Assembly (NCBI GenBank): GCA_963932145.1
Contig: OZ010578.1
Span: 24,209,153-24,273,152, forward strand
DNA from: Acanthosepion lycidas
Taxonomy: Eukaryota > Mollusca > Cephalopoda > Sepiida > Sepiidae
Reading direction: 5' to 3'
DNA length: 64,000 nt
In this document: positions 11,105 to 24,976 of the stretch, one piece after another
Numbering within the stretch: the stretch's first letter is position 1
Layout of the letters: each line of letters starts with the position of its first letter
Program-made: the position numbers and the translations under genes
Notes under the pieces: model-generated
Told to the model about the DNA's origin: nothing
Seen by the model: the letters and a program-made list of their open reading frames with translations, nothing else
Database searches by the model: none

Positions 11105-11760
11105 CTGTTTCTATATGGCAAGTGACTTCTGGACATAAACGATTATGGTTCTCCACAGCTTCCTAGTTATTTAGCTCTCAGCAATACTTGCTCCTTTATG
11201 GTTTCTCTTTTTGTCTATGTGGCACTTGTTCCTCCATCCATTTGCATAAATCTGACAGGTAGGTTCCCTGTTTCATAGTGAGTGACTTCGCCACACAAAT
11301 GATTATGTTTCTTCACAGCTTCCTATCTTCTATTGCTCTAAGGGGACATGCTTCTTTATGGTTTCTCTTTATCACGTTAGTATTTGTTCCTTCATCCATT
11401 TTGCTCAAGACTATCAAGTTGGTTACTCAATTCTTTCAATGTGACCTGTGAGTGTTAAATTCTCTGAGCCTTCTTTCTCGTTGCTAGCAACAATTTATTT
11501 ATAGCTCCTATTCTTTATAAAACTTCCTCGTTCCTGAGATGTTCTATCCATGGCAATCCCAACTTTTGTTGGTAGATTCACATCTCTGTCACTTCAAGTA
11601 ATTTATTTCATTTGTGAGGAAATTGCCCAGCATTCACTGTCGCACCCGTGTGTAGCCAGTGTGCATAGAATTTCAATACACTTTCTTCTGATGATATTTT
11701 ACGATCGTTTAATACCTTTGTCAGTTTCTGAAAAGTATCTTTTGCTATTAAGCACATGAA
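11105..11760 (-). mobile_element. LINE family C, 3' part with duplicated tail
   Basis: Minus-strand sequence encodes fragments such as LGLPWIEHLRNEEVL and the SLCKWM..ATKDRKLW-type C-terminus in several broken frames. The terminal about 155 bp occurs twice in tandem (about 11111-11265 and 11275-11415), diverged from one another. The copies at 55.4 kb show the same duplicated arrangement. Dead copy. Confidence 0.65.
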
Positions 11761-11764
11761 TTGA

Positions 11765-12116
11765 GGCAATGTTTTACTTAGGTCACCTGTCGTCACCTGT
11801 CGTCACTTTGTGACAGCTCATTGTTTTTAGGGTATTTTTTAAACTGACGCTTGAAGGCTTGATATTTGAAAAAGAAAAAAAAAAAAACGACACGACAGCC
11901 ATCGACGCGTGAAGACGACACATCACATCACCAAAGAAAAAAATATTCACGCCTATAAATAACACATTTGATAATGGATTATAAAATTCGAAAGATCCAA
12001 GAAAACACTGGACAATTCATATTTAAATACTTCCAGAAAAAAACAGTCTGTATCTAACAACAAATGAAAAATCTTAAACTTTCGTTGGCCTTCACCGAAA
12101 CTTGCATCCGTGTGCG
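11765..12116. other. Unassigned left flank of the satellite
   Basis: Contains a short duplicated GTCACCTGTC motif at about 11780-11803. Otherwise nothing recognised. Confidence 0.4.
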
Positions 12117-15100
12117 TGGATAGATATGAATAAGACTATAAAGGGTACATAGATATGAGTATGGCAATAAAGTGTACAGAGATGGTATTTATCAATCCAC
12201 CCACGGGGATCGAATGTGGCACAAGGCATAAAGTGTACAGAGATATGAATAAGACAATAAAGGGTACATACATACGAATAAAAGAATAAAGGCTACATAG
12301 ACATGAATAAGACAATAAAGGGTACATAGATATGAATGACTATAAAGGGTAAAGAGATATGAATGACAATAAAGGATACAGAGATATGAATAAGACTATA
12401 AAGGGTACATAGATGAGAATAAGACTATAAAGGGTACATAGATGAGAATAAGACTATAAAGGGTACATAGATATGAATAAGACAATAAAGGGTACATACA
12501 TACGAATAAAACTATAAAGGGTACATAGACATGAATAAGACAATAAAGGGTACATAGATATGAATGACTATAAAGAGTAAAGAGATATGAATGACAATAA
12601 AGGATACAGAGATATGAATAAGACTATAAAGGGTACATAGATGAGAATAAGACTATAAAGGGTACATAGATGAGAATAAGACTATAAAGGGTACATAGAT
12701 ATGAATAAGACAATAAAGGGTACATACATACGAATAAAACTATAAAGGGTACATAGACATGAATAAGACAATAAAGGGTACATAGATATGAATGACTATA
12801 AAGGGTAAAGAGATATGAATGACAATAAAGGATACAGAGATATGAATAAGACTATAAAGGGTACATAGATGAGAATAAGACTATAAAGGGTACATAGATA
12901 TGAATAAGACAATAAAGGGTACATACATACGAATAAAACTATAAAGGGTACATAGACATGAATAAGACAATAAAGGGTACATAGATATGAATGACTATAA
13001 AGAGTAAAGAGATATGAATGACAATAAAGGATACAGAGATATGAATAAGACTATAAAGGGTACATAGATGAGAATAAGACTATAAAGGGTACATAGATAT
13101 GAATAAGACAATAAAGGGTACATACATACGAATAAAACTATAAAGGGTACATAGACATGAATAAGACAATAAAGGGTACATAGATATGAATGACTATAAA
13201 GGGTAAAGAGATATGAATGACAATAAAGGATACAGAGATATGAATAAGACTATAAAGGGTACATAGATGAGAATAAGACTATAAAGGGTACATAGATATG
13301 AATAAGACAATAAAGGGTACATACATACGAATAAAACTATAAAGGGTACATAGACATGAATAAGACAATAAAGGGTACATAGATATGAATGACTATAAAG
13401 GGTAAAGAGATATGAATGACAATAAAGGGTGCAGAGATATGAATAAGACAATAAAGGGTACAGAGATATGAATAAGACTATAAAGGGTACATAGATGAGA
13501 ATAAGACTATAAAGGGTACATAGATATGAATAAGACAATAAAGGGTACAGAGATATGAATAAGACTATAAAGGGTACATAGATGAGAATAAGACTATAAA
13601 GGGTACATAGATATGAATAAGACAATAAAGGGTACATACATACGAATAAAACTATAAAGGGTACATAGACATGAATAAGACAATAAAGGGTACATAGATA
13701 TGAATGACTATAAAGAGTAAAGAGATATGAATGACAATAAAGGATACAGAGATATGAATAAGACTATAAAGGGTACATAGATGAGAATAAGACTATAAAG
13801 GGTACATAGATGAGAATAAGACTATAAAGGGTACATAGATATGAATAAGACAATAAAGGGTACATACATACGAATAAAACTATAAAGGGTACATAGACAT
13901 GAATAAGACAATAAAGGGTACATAGATATGAATGACTATAAAGGGTAAAGAGATATGAATGACAATAAAGGATACAGAGATATGAATAAGACTATAAAGG
14001 GTACATAGATGAGAATAAGACTATAAAGGGTACATAGATATGAATAAGACAATAAAGGGTACATACATACGAATAAAACTATAAAGGGTACATAGACATG
14101 AATAAGACAATAAAGGGTACATAGATATGAATGACTATAAAGAGTAAAGAGATATGAATGACAATAAAGGATACAGAGATATGAATAAGACTATAAAGGG
14201 TACATAGATGAGAATAAGACTATAAAGGGTACATAGATGAGAATAAGACTATAAAGGGTACATAGATATGAATAAGACAATAAAGGGTACATACATACGA
14301 ATAAAACTATAAAGGGTACATAGACATGAATAAGACAATAAAGGGTACATAGATATGAATGACTATAAAGGGTAAAGAGATATGAATGACAATAAAGGAT
14401 ACAGAGATATGAATAAGACTATAAAGGGTACATAGATGAGAATAAGACTATAAAGGGTACATAGATATGAATAAGACAATAAAGGGTACATACATACGAA
14501 TAAAACTATAAAGGGTACATAGACATGAATAAGACAATAAAGGGTACATAGATATGAATGACTATAAAGAGTAAAGAGATATGAATGACAATAAAGGATA
14601 CAGAGATATGAATAAGACTATAAAGGGTACATAGATGAGAATAAGACTATAAAGGGTACATAGATATGAATAAGACAATAAAGGGTACATACATACGAAT
14701 AAAACTATAAAGGGTACATAGACATGAATAAGACAATAAAGGGTACATAGATATGAATGACTATAAAGGGTAAAGAGATATGAATGACAATAAAGGATAC
14801 AGAGATATGAATAAGACTATAAAGGGTACATAGATGAGAATAAGACTATAAAGGGTACATAGATATGAATAAGACAATAAAGGGTACATACATACGAATA
14901 AAACTATAAAGGGTACATAGACATGAATAAGACAATAAAGGGTACATAGATATGAATGACTATAAAGGGTAAAGAGATATGAATGACAATAAAGGGTGCA
15001 GAGATATGAATAAGACAATAAAGGGTACAGAGATATGAATAAGACTATAAAGGGTACATAGATGAGAATAAGACTATAAAGGGTACATAGATATGAATAA

Positions 15101-18100
15101 GACAATAAAGGGTACAGAGATATGAATAAGACTATAAAGGGTACATAGATGAGAATAAGACTATAAAGGGTACATAGATATGAATAAGACAATAAAGGGT
15201 ACATACATACGAATAAAACTATAAAGGGTACATAGACATGAATAAGACAATAAAGGGTACATAGATATGAATGACTATAAAGAGTAAAGAGATATGAATG
15301 ACAATAAAGGATACAGAGATATGAATAAGACTATAAAGGGTACATAGATGAGAATAAGACTATAAAGGGTACATAGATGAGAATAAGACTATAAAGGGTA
15401 CATAGATATGAATAAGACAATAAAGGGTACATACATACGAATAAAACTATAAAGGGTACATAGACATGAATAAGACAATAAAGGGTACATAGATATGAAT
15501 GACTATAAAGGGTAAAGAGATATGAATGACAATAAAGGATACAGAGATATGAATAAGACTATAAAGGGTACATAGATGAGAATAAGACTATAAAGGGTAC
15601 ATAGATATGAATAAGACAATAAAGGGTACATACATACGAATAAAACTATAAAGGGTACATAGACATGAATAAGACAATAAAGGGTACATAGATATGAATG
15701 ACTATAAAGAGTAAAGAGATATGAATGACAATAAAGGATACAGAGATATGAATAAGACTATAAAGGGTACATAGATGAGAATAAGACTATAAAGGGTACA
15801 TAGATGAGAATAAGACTATAAAGGGTACATAGATATGAATAAGACAATAAAGGGTACATACATACGAATAAAACTATAAAGGGTACATAGACATGAATAA
15901 GACAATAAAGGGTACATAGATATGAATGACTATAAAGGGTAAAGAGATATGAATGACAATAAAGGATACAGAGATATGAATAAGACTATAAAGGGTACAT
16001 AGATGAGAATAAGACTATAAAGGGTACATAGATATGAATAAGACAATAAAGGGTACATACATACGAATAAAACTATAAAGGGTACATAGACATGAATAAG
16101 ACAATAAAGGGTACATAGATATGAATGACTATAAAGAGTAAAGAGATATGAATGACAATAAAGGATACAGAGATATGAATAAGACTATAAAGGGTACATA
16201 GATGAGAATAAGACTATAAAGGGTACATAGATATGAATAAGACAATAAAGGGTACATACATACGAATAAAACTATAAAGGGTACATAGACATGAATAAGA
16301 CAATAAAGGGTACATAGATATGAATGACTATAAAGGGTAAAGAGATATGAATGACAATAAAGGATACAGAGATATGAATAAGACTATAAAGGGTACATAG
16401 ATGAGAATAAGACTATAAAGGGTACATAGATATGAATAAGACAATAAAGGGTACATACATACGAATAAAACTATAAAGGGTACATAGACATGAATAAGAC
16501 AATAAAGGGTACATAGATATGAATGACTATAAAGAGTAAAGAGATATGAATGACAATAAAGGGTGCAGAGATATGAATAAGACAATAAAGGGTACAGAGA
16601 TATGAATAAGACTATAAAGGGTACATAGATGAGAATAAGACTATAAAGGGTACATAGATATGAATAAGACAATAAAGGGTACAGAGATATGAATAAGACT
16701 ATAAAGGGTACATAGATGAGAATAAGACTATAAAGGGTACATAGATATGAATAAGACAATAAAGGGTACATACATACGAATAAAACTATAAAGGGTACAT
16801 AGACATGAATAAGACAATAAAGGGTACATAGATATGAATGACTATAAAGAGTAAAGAGATATGAATGACAATAAAGGATACAGAGATATGAATAAGACTA
16901 TAAAGGGTACATAGATGAGAATAAGACTATAAAGGGTACATAGATATGAATAAGACAATAAAGGGTACATACATACGAATAAAACTATAAAGGGTACATA
17001 GACATGAATAAGACAATAAAGGGTACATAGATATGAATGACTATAAAGGGTAAAGAGATATGAATGACAATAAAGGATACAGAGATATGAATAAGACTAT
17101 AAAGGGTACATAGATGAGAATAAGACTATAAAGGGTACATAGATATGAATAAGAGAATAAAGGGTACATACATACGAATAAAACTATAAAGGGTACATAG
17201 ACATGAATAAGACAATAAAGGGTACATAGATATGAATGACTATAAAGAGTAAAGAGATATGAATGACAATAAAGGATACAGAGATATGAATAAGACTATA
17301 AAGGGTACAGAGATATGAATAAGACTATAAAGGGTACATAGATGAGAATAAGACTATAAAGGGTACATAGATATGAATAAGACAATAAAGGGTACAGAGA
17401 TATGAATAAGACTATAAAGGGTACATACATACGAATAAAACTATAAAGGGTACATAGACATCAATAAAACAATAAAGGGTACATAGATATGAATAAGACA
17501 ATAAAGGGTGCAGAGATACGAATAAAACTATAAAGGGTACATAGACATGAATAAGACAATAAAGGGTACATAGATATGAATGACTATAAAGGGTAAAGAG
17601 ATATGAATGACAATAAAGGATACAGAGATATGAATAAGACTATAAAGGGTACATAGATGAGAATAAGACTATAAAGGGTACATAGATATGAATAAGACAA
17701 TAAAGGGTACATACATACGAATAAAACTATAAAGGGTACATAGACATGAATAAGACAATAAAGGGTACATAGATATGAATGACTATAAAGAGTAAAGAGA
17801 TATGAATGACAATAAAGGATACAGAGATATGAATAAGACTATAAAGGGTACATAGATGAGAATAAGACTATAAAGGGTACATAGATGAGAATAAGACTAT
17901 AAAGGGTACATAGATATGAATAAGACAATAAAGGGTACATACATACGAATAAAACTATAAAGGGTACATAGACATGAATAAGACAATAAAGGGTACATAG
18001 ATATGAATGACTATAAAGGGTAAAGAGATATGAATGACAATAAAGGATACAGAGATATGAATAAGACTATAAAGGGTACATAGATGAGAATAAGACTATA

Positions 18101-21100
18101 AAGGGTACATAGATATGAATAAGACAATAAAGGGTACATACATACGAATAAAACTATAAAGGGTACATAGACATGAATAAGACAATAAAGGGTACATAGA
18201 TATGAATGACTATAAAGAGTAAAGAGATATGAATGACAATAAAGGATACAGAGATATGAATAAGACTATAAAGGGTACATAGATGAGAATAAGACTATAA
18301 AGGGTACATAGATATGAATAAGACAATAAAGGGTACATACATACGAATAAAACTATAAAGGGTACATAGACATGAATAAGACAATAAAGGGTACATAGAT
18401 ATGAATGACTATAAAGGGTAAAGAGATATGAATGACAATAAAGGATACAGAGATATGAATAAGACTATAAAGGGTACATAGATGAGAATAAGACTATAAA
18501 GGGTACATAGATATGAATAAGACAATAAAGGGTACATACATACGAATAAAACTATAAAGGGTACATAGACATGAATAAGACAATAAAGGGTACATAGATA
18601 TGAATGACTATAAAGGGTAAAGAGATATGAATGACAATAAAGGGTGCAGAGATATGAATAAGACAATAAAGGGTACAGAGATATGAATAAGACTATAAAG
18701 GGTACATAGATGAGAATAAGACTATAAAGGGTACATAGATATGAATAAGACAATAAAGGGTACAGAGATATGAATAAGACTATAAAGGGTACATAGATGA
18801 GAATAAGACTATAAAGGGTACATAGATATGAATAAGACAATAAAGGGTACATACATACGAATAAAACTATAAAGGGTACATAGACATGAATAAGACAATA
18901 AAGGGTACATAGATATGAATGACTATAAAGAGTAAAGAGATATGAATGACAATAAAGGATACAGAGATATGAATAAGACTATAAAGGGTACATAGATGAG
19001 AATAAGACTATAAAGGGTACATAGATGAGAATAAGACTATAAAGGGTACATAGATATGAATAAGACAATAAAGGGTACATACATACGAATAAAACTATAA
19101 AGGGTACATAGACATGAATAAGACAATAAAGGGTACATAGATATGAATGACTATAAAGGGTAAAGAGATATGAATGACAATAAAGGATACAGAGATATGA
19201 ATAAGACTATAAAGGGTACATAGATGAGAATAAGACTATAAAGGGTACATAGATATGAATAAGACAATAAAGGGTACATACATACGAATAAAACTATAAA
19301 GGGTACATAGACATGAATAAGACAATAAAGGGTACATAGATATGAATGACTATAAAGAGTAAAGAGATATGAATGACAATAAAGGATACAGAGATATGAA
19401 TAAGACTATAAAGGGTACATAGATGAGAATAAGACTATAAAGGGTACATAGATGAGAATAAGACTATAAAGGGTACATAGATATGAATAAGACAATAAAG
19501 GGTACATACATACGAATAAAACTATAAAGGGTACATAGACATGAATAAGACAATAAAGGGTACATAGATATGAATGACTATAAAGGGTAAAGAGATATGA
19601 ATGACAATAAAGGATACAGAGATATGAATAAGACTATAAAGGGTACATAGATGAGAATAAGACTATAAAGGGTACATAGATATGAATAAGACAATAAAGG
19701 GTACATACATACGAATAAAACTATAAAGGGTACATAGACATGAATAAGACAATAAAGGGTACATAGATATGAATGACTATAAAGAGTAAAGAGATATGAA
19801 TGACAATAAAGGATACAGAGATATGAATAAGACTATAAAGGGTACATAGATGAGAATAAGACTATAAAGGGTACATAGATATGAATAAGACAATAAAGGG
19901 TACATACATACGAATAAAACTATAAAGGGTACATAGACATGAATAAGACAATAAAGGGTACATAGATATGAATGACTATAAAGGGTAAAGAGATATGAAT
20001 GACAATAAAGGATACAGAGATATGAATAAGACTATAAAGGGTACATAGATGAGAATAAGACTATAAAGGGTACATAGATATGAATAAGACAATAAAGGGT
20101 ACATACATACGAATAAAACTATAAAGGGTACATAGACATGAATAAGACAATAAAGGGTACATAGATATGAATGACTATAAAGAGTAAAGAGATATGAATG
20201 ACAATAAAGGGTGCAGAGATATGAATAAGACAATAAAGGGTACAGAGATATGAATAAGACTATAAAGGGTACATAGATGAGAATAAGACTATAAAGGGTA
20301 CATAGATATGAATAAGACAATAAAGGGTACAGAGATATGAATAAGACTATAAAGGGTACATAGATGAGAATAAGACTATAAAGGGTACATAGATATGAAT
20401 AAGACAATAAAGGGTACATACATACGAATAAAACTATAAAGGGTACATAGACATGAATAAGACAATAAAGGGTACATAGATATGAATGACTATAAAGAGT
20501 AAAGAGATATGAATGACAATAAAGGATACAGAGATATGAATAAGACTATAAAGGGTACATAGATGAGAATAAGACTATAAAGGGTACATAGATATGAATA
20601 AGACAATAAAGGGTACATACATACGAATAAAACTATAAAGGGTACATAGACATGAATAAGACAATAAAGGGTACATAGATATGAATGACTATAAAGGGTA
20701 AAGAGATATGAATGACAATAAAGGATACAGAGATATGAATAAGACTATAAAGGGTACATAGATGAGAATAAGACTATAAAGGGTACATAGATATGAATAA
20801 GACAATAAAGGGTACATACATACGAATAAAACTATAAAGGGTACATAGACATGAATAAGACAATAAAGGGTACATAGATATGAATGACTATAAAGGGTAA
20901 AGAGATATGAATGACAATAAAGGGTGCAGAGATATGAATAAGACAATAAAGGGTACAGAGATATGAATAAGACTATAAAGGGTACATAGATGAGAATAAG
21001 ACTATAAAGGGTACATAGATATGAATAAGACAATAAAGGGTACAGAGATATGAATAAGACTATAAAGGGTACATAGATGAGAATAAGACTATAAAGGGTA

Positions 21101-21505
21101 CATAGATATGAATAAGACAATAAAGGGTACATACATACGAATAAAACTATAAAGGGTACATAGACATGAATAAGACAATAAAGGGTACATAGATATGAAT
21201 GACTATAAAGAGTAAAGAGATATGAATGACAATAAAGGATACAGAGATATGAATAAGACTATAAAGGGTACAGAGATATGAATAAGACTATAAAGGGTAC
21301 ATAGATGAGAATAAGACTATAAAGGGTACATAGATATGAATAAGACAATAAAGGGTACAGAGATATGAATAAGACTATAAAGGGTACATACATACGAATA
21401 AAACTATAAAGGGTACATAGACATCAATAAAACAATAAAGGGTACATAGATATGAATAAGACAATAAAGGGTGCAGAGATATGAGTAAGACAAAAAAGGT
21501 TACAT
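12117..21505. repeat. Higher-order tandem array, about 330 monomers
   Basis: Monomers of 28-29 bp around the core ATGAATAAGACAATAAAGGG vary in a few fixed ways (TACATAGATGAG, ACAGAGATATG, ACATACATACG, TAAAGAGATATG). The marker AAAGAGATAT recurs every 199 or 228 bp, that is 7 or 8 monomers, with one 315-bp interval. The series 228, 199, 228, 199, 199, 199, 315 sums to 1,567 bp and repeats: markers at 13719 and 15286 are 1,567 apart, and repeated blocks end at 13194, 14761 and 16328. Later intervals are 2,081, 1,567 and 713. The left edge (12187-12228) holds a foreign segment with a B-box-like GGGGATCGAATG. The right edge decays at about 21480-21505. Long minus-strand frames inside it are artefacts of a stop-free monomer. 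Confidence 0.95.
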
Positions 21506-21589
21506 GTATCAATGAAAAATTTGCTTTGATTTCATTGATATTTGATTGAAGAATGAAAATCGTAGATGATTTCGTTAATATATATGTTT

Positions 21590-21745
21590 AGATATTTGTG
21601 GTGAAGGCAACCACAGCTGTCTGCCACTTCAAACTACTCTACTATAAAAGTAATGGTCGAACTTCACCTCTGAGCAGAGGTAAAATTACATTTAATAATT
21701 TTCCTCACAAGATTAAAGATTCGCATGATTTTATTTACAGTATGT
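21590..21745 (+). repeat. Dispersed repeat, copy 1 of a local pair
   Basis: Shares GTGAAGGCAACC, GTCTGCC, ATATAAAAGT-like and GATTGAACCTC-like blocks with 22005-22165. GGTCGAACTTCACC resembles a tRNA B box, so a decayed SINE is possible. Confidence 0.5.
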
Positions 21746-22004
21746 AAGATGGGATTCGTGAAAACCACTTATATGTTTAAAATCATTTATTTCCTTGTTA
21801 ACGTTTCGCTGTGTACGAGCACACTCAAAATAGCTGAACAAATCTACCATGATTCAATTCGATTAAAATAAAGTAGACTTTTATGACATACCACCTTTTT
21901 TTTACTTTTCCACTTTTAATTCCGAAATATTATTTTTCTCCCAGTTTGGTCATTTCTATACGCTTTCGATAACTATAAATGTTTGGTCTTTCTCTCAATA
22001 TAAA

Positions 22005-22165
22005 GATTTAGTGTCTGTAGTGAAGGCAACCGTAGTTGTCTGCCTATCGAACTATTCAAATATAAAAGTTATGATTGAACCTCATATATAGGCAGTAGTC
22101 AAACTGCATTGAATAAAGATTCGTTACAAGGTTAAAAAGTTCATCTGCTTTTCTTTAGAATCCTC
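22005..22165 (+). repeat. Dispersed repeat, copy 2 of a local pair
   Basis: Diverged direct repeat of 21590-21745, offset about 415 bp. Confidence 0.5.
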
Positions 22166-22789
22166 CATTTGCAAAAATATATTATAAAGGAAACGCTGTA
22201 GCCGTAGAAATTTCACTGTTTTCCAATTGAATCGTAATTCTTAATTTAATGATTGAAGAAAATCGTTGCGAATTCGTCGACGATTAAATACACGTGAAAA
22301 TTCTTTTATTGCACCGTTAAATATTTGAGCTTAACAATTTTAACCAAATATAGCAATAAGAATCATAACAATGAATGCAGGTCATTATTTAAAGAAGTAA
22401 GAGGGTACAAATAGAAAGATTAACAATTGAAAAAAGTTTTCTATTTCATTAAAGCAAACGCATGAGAGCGTTATCATTTTTATCTCTTTCTTTCTTTCAT
22501 TCATTCTTTCTTATTAAGCATGCTTTCGTTTCCTCGCTAAAACCATACAACGTCTCTGATATATTCTTTCATCTTTCCTCGCATTCAAAAACGGAATGGT
22601 CCATTATTTATCTGATGCAATGTCAAGACGTAACGCATAAGCTAACTTACTAACAGAGGAAGAAACAGAATTTATGATAATGAAGGAAGCCTTAAACTTA
22701 GATCCATAGCTAGCTATATAGATATAAATTATGACTAGAGAGATCGATAGAGAGAGAGATCGACAGAGAGAGAAAGAGAGAGAGATTGA
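22166..22789. other. Unassigned; includes a short dispersed motif and a GA tract
   Basis: GTTAAATATTTGAGCTTAAC at about 22317 recurs at about 63437, next to a LINE A copy. GA-rich at 22738-22788. An open frame at 22462-22653 has no motif. Confidence 0.35.
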
Positions 22790-23040
22790 TTGATTTATTT
22801 TTTTACGGTTTAGCAGCACTTTGTGGGTTATTTAAAGTTGAAATATATTTTGGATTATAAGAAAAATATCTTTTTGTGAGCAATGCATTAACCATTTTTG
22901 GAGAAATAACACTGATTTTTAAAGATACTTAACCCATAGGTGGGAAGAGGCAATGGATTCCTACCTTTCCCAAGGGTATTTGCACATAAGTGAAAGTAAT
23001 GAACTCGGTTGAAATTCGAATGGCTGATTTCTCATTCTGA
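22790..23040 (-). mobile_element. SINE (5S/tRNA family body and tRNA part)
   Basis: Minus strand reads a degenerate B box, then CACTTATGTGCAAATAC, CTTGGGAAAGGT and the body end with AAAATAT...TTTAAATAACCC. This is the same body as 54.1 kb and 2.5 kb. The head is lost. Confidence 0.6.
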
Positions 23041-23470
23041 ACTGAAAGAGAAAAAGAAAGAAAGAGAAAAAGAAAGAAAGAAAGAAAGAAAGAGAAAAAG
23101 AAAGAAAGAAAGAAAGAAAGAGAAAGATATTGAAAGAGAGTGTGGGAGAAAATGAAAGAGAGAGAGAAATAAAGAGAAAGAGAAAGAGAGAATGAAAAAG
23201 AGAAAGAGATAAAGAAAGACAGAGAGAAAGAAAGAGAAAGAGAGGGATAAAGAGAGATGGAGAGCGAAAGTAAAAGAGAAAGAAAGAGGAGATAAAATTA
23301 AAGAGAGAGAGAGAAAGAGGAGGAAAGAAAAAGAGGGAGAATGAAATATAGAGAAAGAGAGAGAGGCGAAGAGACAGTGAAAGAGAGAATGAAAGAGAGA
23401 GAAAAAATAGAGAGGGAGAGAGAGAGAGAAAATGAAAGGGAGAGAAAGAGAGAGAGAGAGAGGGGGATAA
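23041..23470 (+). repeat. Polypurine (GAAA/GAGA) tract
   Basis: About 430 bp nearly all purine on the plus strand. It begins directly at the head end of the minus-strand SINE. S/F/L-rich minus-strand frames here are artefacts. Confidence 0.85.
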
Positions 23471-24050
23471 ATGTCAAATGTCTGTCGCTTGTTTTGAAAA
23501 GTATTTCTCTCAAAAAACATTCTAATATCCCGCTTTTTGGTTATGTTATTCTGAAACTTATTGTATGTCCGACAAATGTAAATGGCCATGGATTGACCTG
23601 GATATTGTGGCGTTGTCATTGTGCACTGGGCAAGAAAGAAGCCACAGGTGTTATAAACACATGAATGGATCTTTTTTTTTTTTTCTCCCAATCGAGAATT
23701 GTTCTCGATCTTCAGTGTAAGATAAAGTGTCGCCTTAGATTTAGTGACAAGTAAATCTCCCTGACACGACATTCATTATTCCTTTTGACACACACACATA
23801 TGTACTTACCCATGTCTGATTATCTCCATTTTAAGATCTGAAAAAACAAAAAAAAAACATTGTCTTGAATTTCTGGCAGCTATTTAAATTATCTCTGAAA
23901 GAAACCAGCAAACGCAACGATGTCTCGCAATTATATATTTATCCGTGAGGTTGCTCTAGACTCCAAACTATAAGCCCCTGTACAGAATTATGATAGAATT
24001 GCTTTTCAATCGGTGATTTCCCAGAAATGAACAGGAGACTTGAGGTAAGA
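23471..24050. other. Unassigned
   Basis: No recognisable gene or element. An A-run at 23846-23856. Confidence 0.4.
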
Positions 24051-24054
24051 AAGA

Positions 24055-24380
24055 TACAGAAGGATGATGAGAATACTATGGGTGAAGCATGGGATCTTGG
24101 CTCTTTTAAGAAAAATTGAAGCAAAAAGGATATTTATCCTGAGAATCAGAAAAAGACAGTTGGAATTTCTGGGACGCATACTGAGGAAAGAGTGCTTGGA
24201 AAATTTGACACTCACCGGACATATCGAAGATAAAAAAAAAAGAAGGACAGCGGGGAGCAGCGTCACTTAATTGACGAACTTATGTGAATGGATGCACAAT
24301 GGGGAGATATGGATGATAAAAAGATAAATATTACCAATAGCTCCAAAGATAGGGCAAAAAAAAAAAAACACTCGTTACAC
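24055..24380 (+). mobile_element. LINE family C, RT C-terminus
   Basis: Translation reads RILWVKHG...LEFLGRILRKECLENLTLTG then broken sequence ending near an A-run at 24357. It matches the LRIPW..H...LKFLGHIMRKEGLENL region of other family C copies. 5'-truncated and frameshifted. Confidence 0.75.
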
Positions 24381-24614
24381 CTCGCTTACGTCACAACCTT
24401 TTTTTGCCTACGTCACAACATTCACAAGTTCTACAAATCTCACCAATTGTCTCTACCTAACTTGATGATGAAATCTTGGGCTATATTTTTGTACTTTTCT
24501 TCCGAAATGAATTTCCTCCTTGACGGAGAAGGATTATTCGTAATTTAGAAAATAAAATTAATGTTTTTTTTCTATTTTTTTCAAATATTTTTCCTTTGTC
24601 ATATTCTCCTCTAT
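24381..24614. other. Unassigned
   Basis: Pyrimidine-rich; nothing recognised. Confidence 0.3.
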
Positions 24615-24765
24615 TGGGTGGGGGATCTTACTCGGAAGAGGTGTCTGCGAAGTGTTGAAACATTTTTGAAGATTGTCCTGATGTTATATGGACCACAGAT
24701 CTTTTGTATTTTCTCCGATAATCCCTTCACATAGGGTAGGCAGACTAAAGCTGTTTTCTTTAGAA
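24615..24765 (-). mobile_element. Penelope-like element fragment
   Basis: Minus strand encodes about ICGPYNIR and STLRRHLFRV, the segment between the RT and GIY-YIG domains. It aligns closely with 29785-29900, where it is followed by the GIY-YIG domain. Confidence 0.55.
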
Positions 24766-24779
24766 CCAATTAAAGAATT

Positions 24780-24975
24780 CCCTGGGCCTTCTTTCCTCAT
24801 ATGCGTGCCAGTAATTATAACCGTCTCTTTCTGGTTGTATGTACACATTTCTTTGTAGTTCCTATTTTCCTTAAGTCTTCCTCGTTGCTCACATGCTTTA
24901 TTAACATTATGCTTACTATTCGTCTATGTCATTTCAAATCTTTTTTTCATCTGTTCAGCATTCATTGCAATATAG
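24780..24975 (-). mobile_element. LINE family C fragment
   Basis: CCTTCTTTCCTCATATGC, TTCTTTGTAGTTCCTAT and TTCAGCATTCATTGCAATAT parallel 49790-50010 and 11480-11640. It stops abruptly at about 24976, where the mariner-like end begins. Confidence 0.55.
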
Positions 24976-24976
24976 G

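Noticed and set aside
12136-21132. Repeated 147-codon minus-strand frames (MYPLLSYSYLCTLYSL...) that might encode a membrane protein
   Set aside because: They lie wholly inside the satellite. The 29-bp monomer lacks stops in all three minus-strand frames, so it gives a 29-residue translational period by arithmetic alone.
12117-21505. CRISPR-like array
   Set aside because: Repeats are contiguous without unique spacers, in a eukaryotic genome.
23032-23772. A 246-codon minus-strand frame
   Set aside because: Mostly polypyrimidine translation across the GA tract, joined to unrelated flank.
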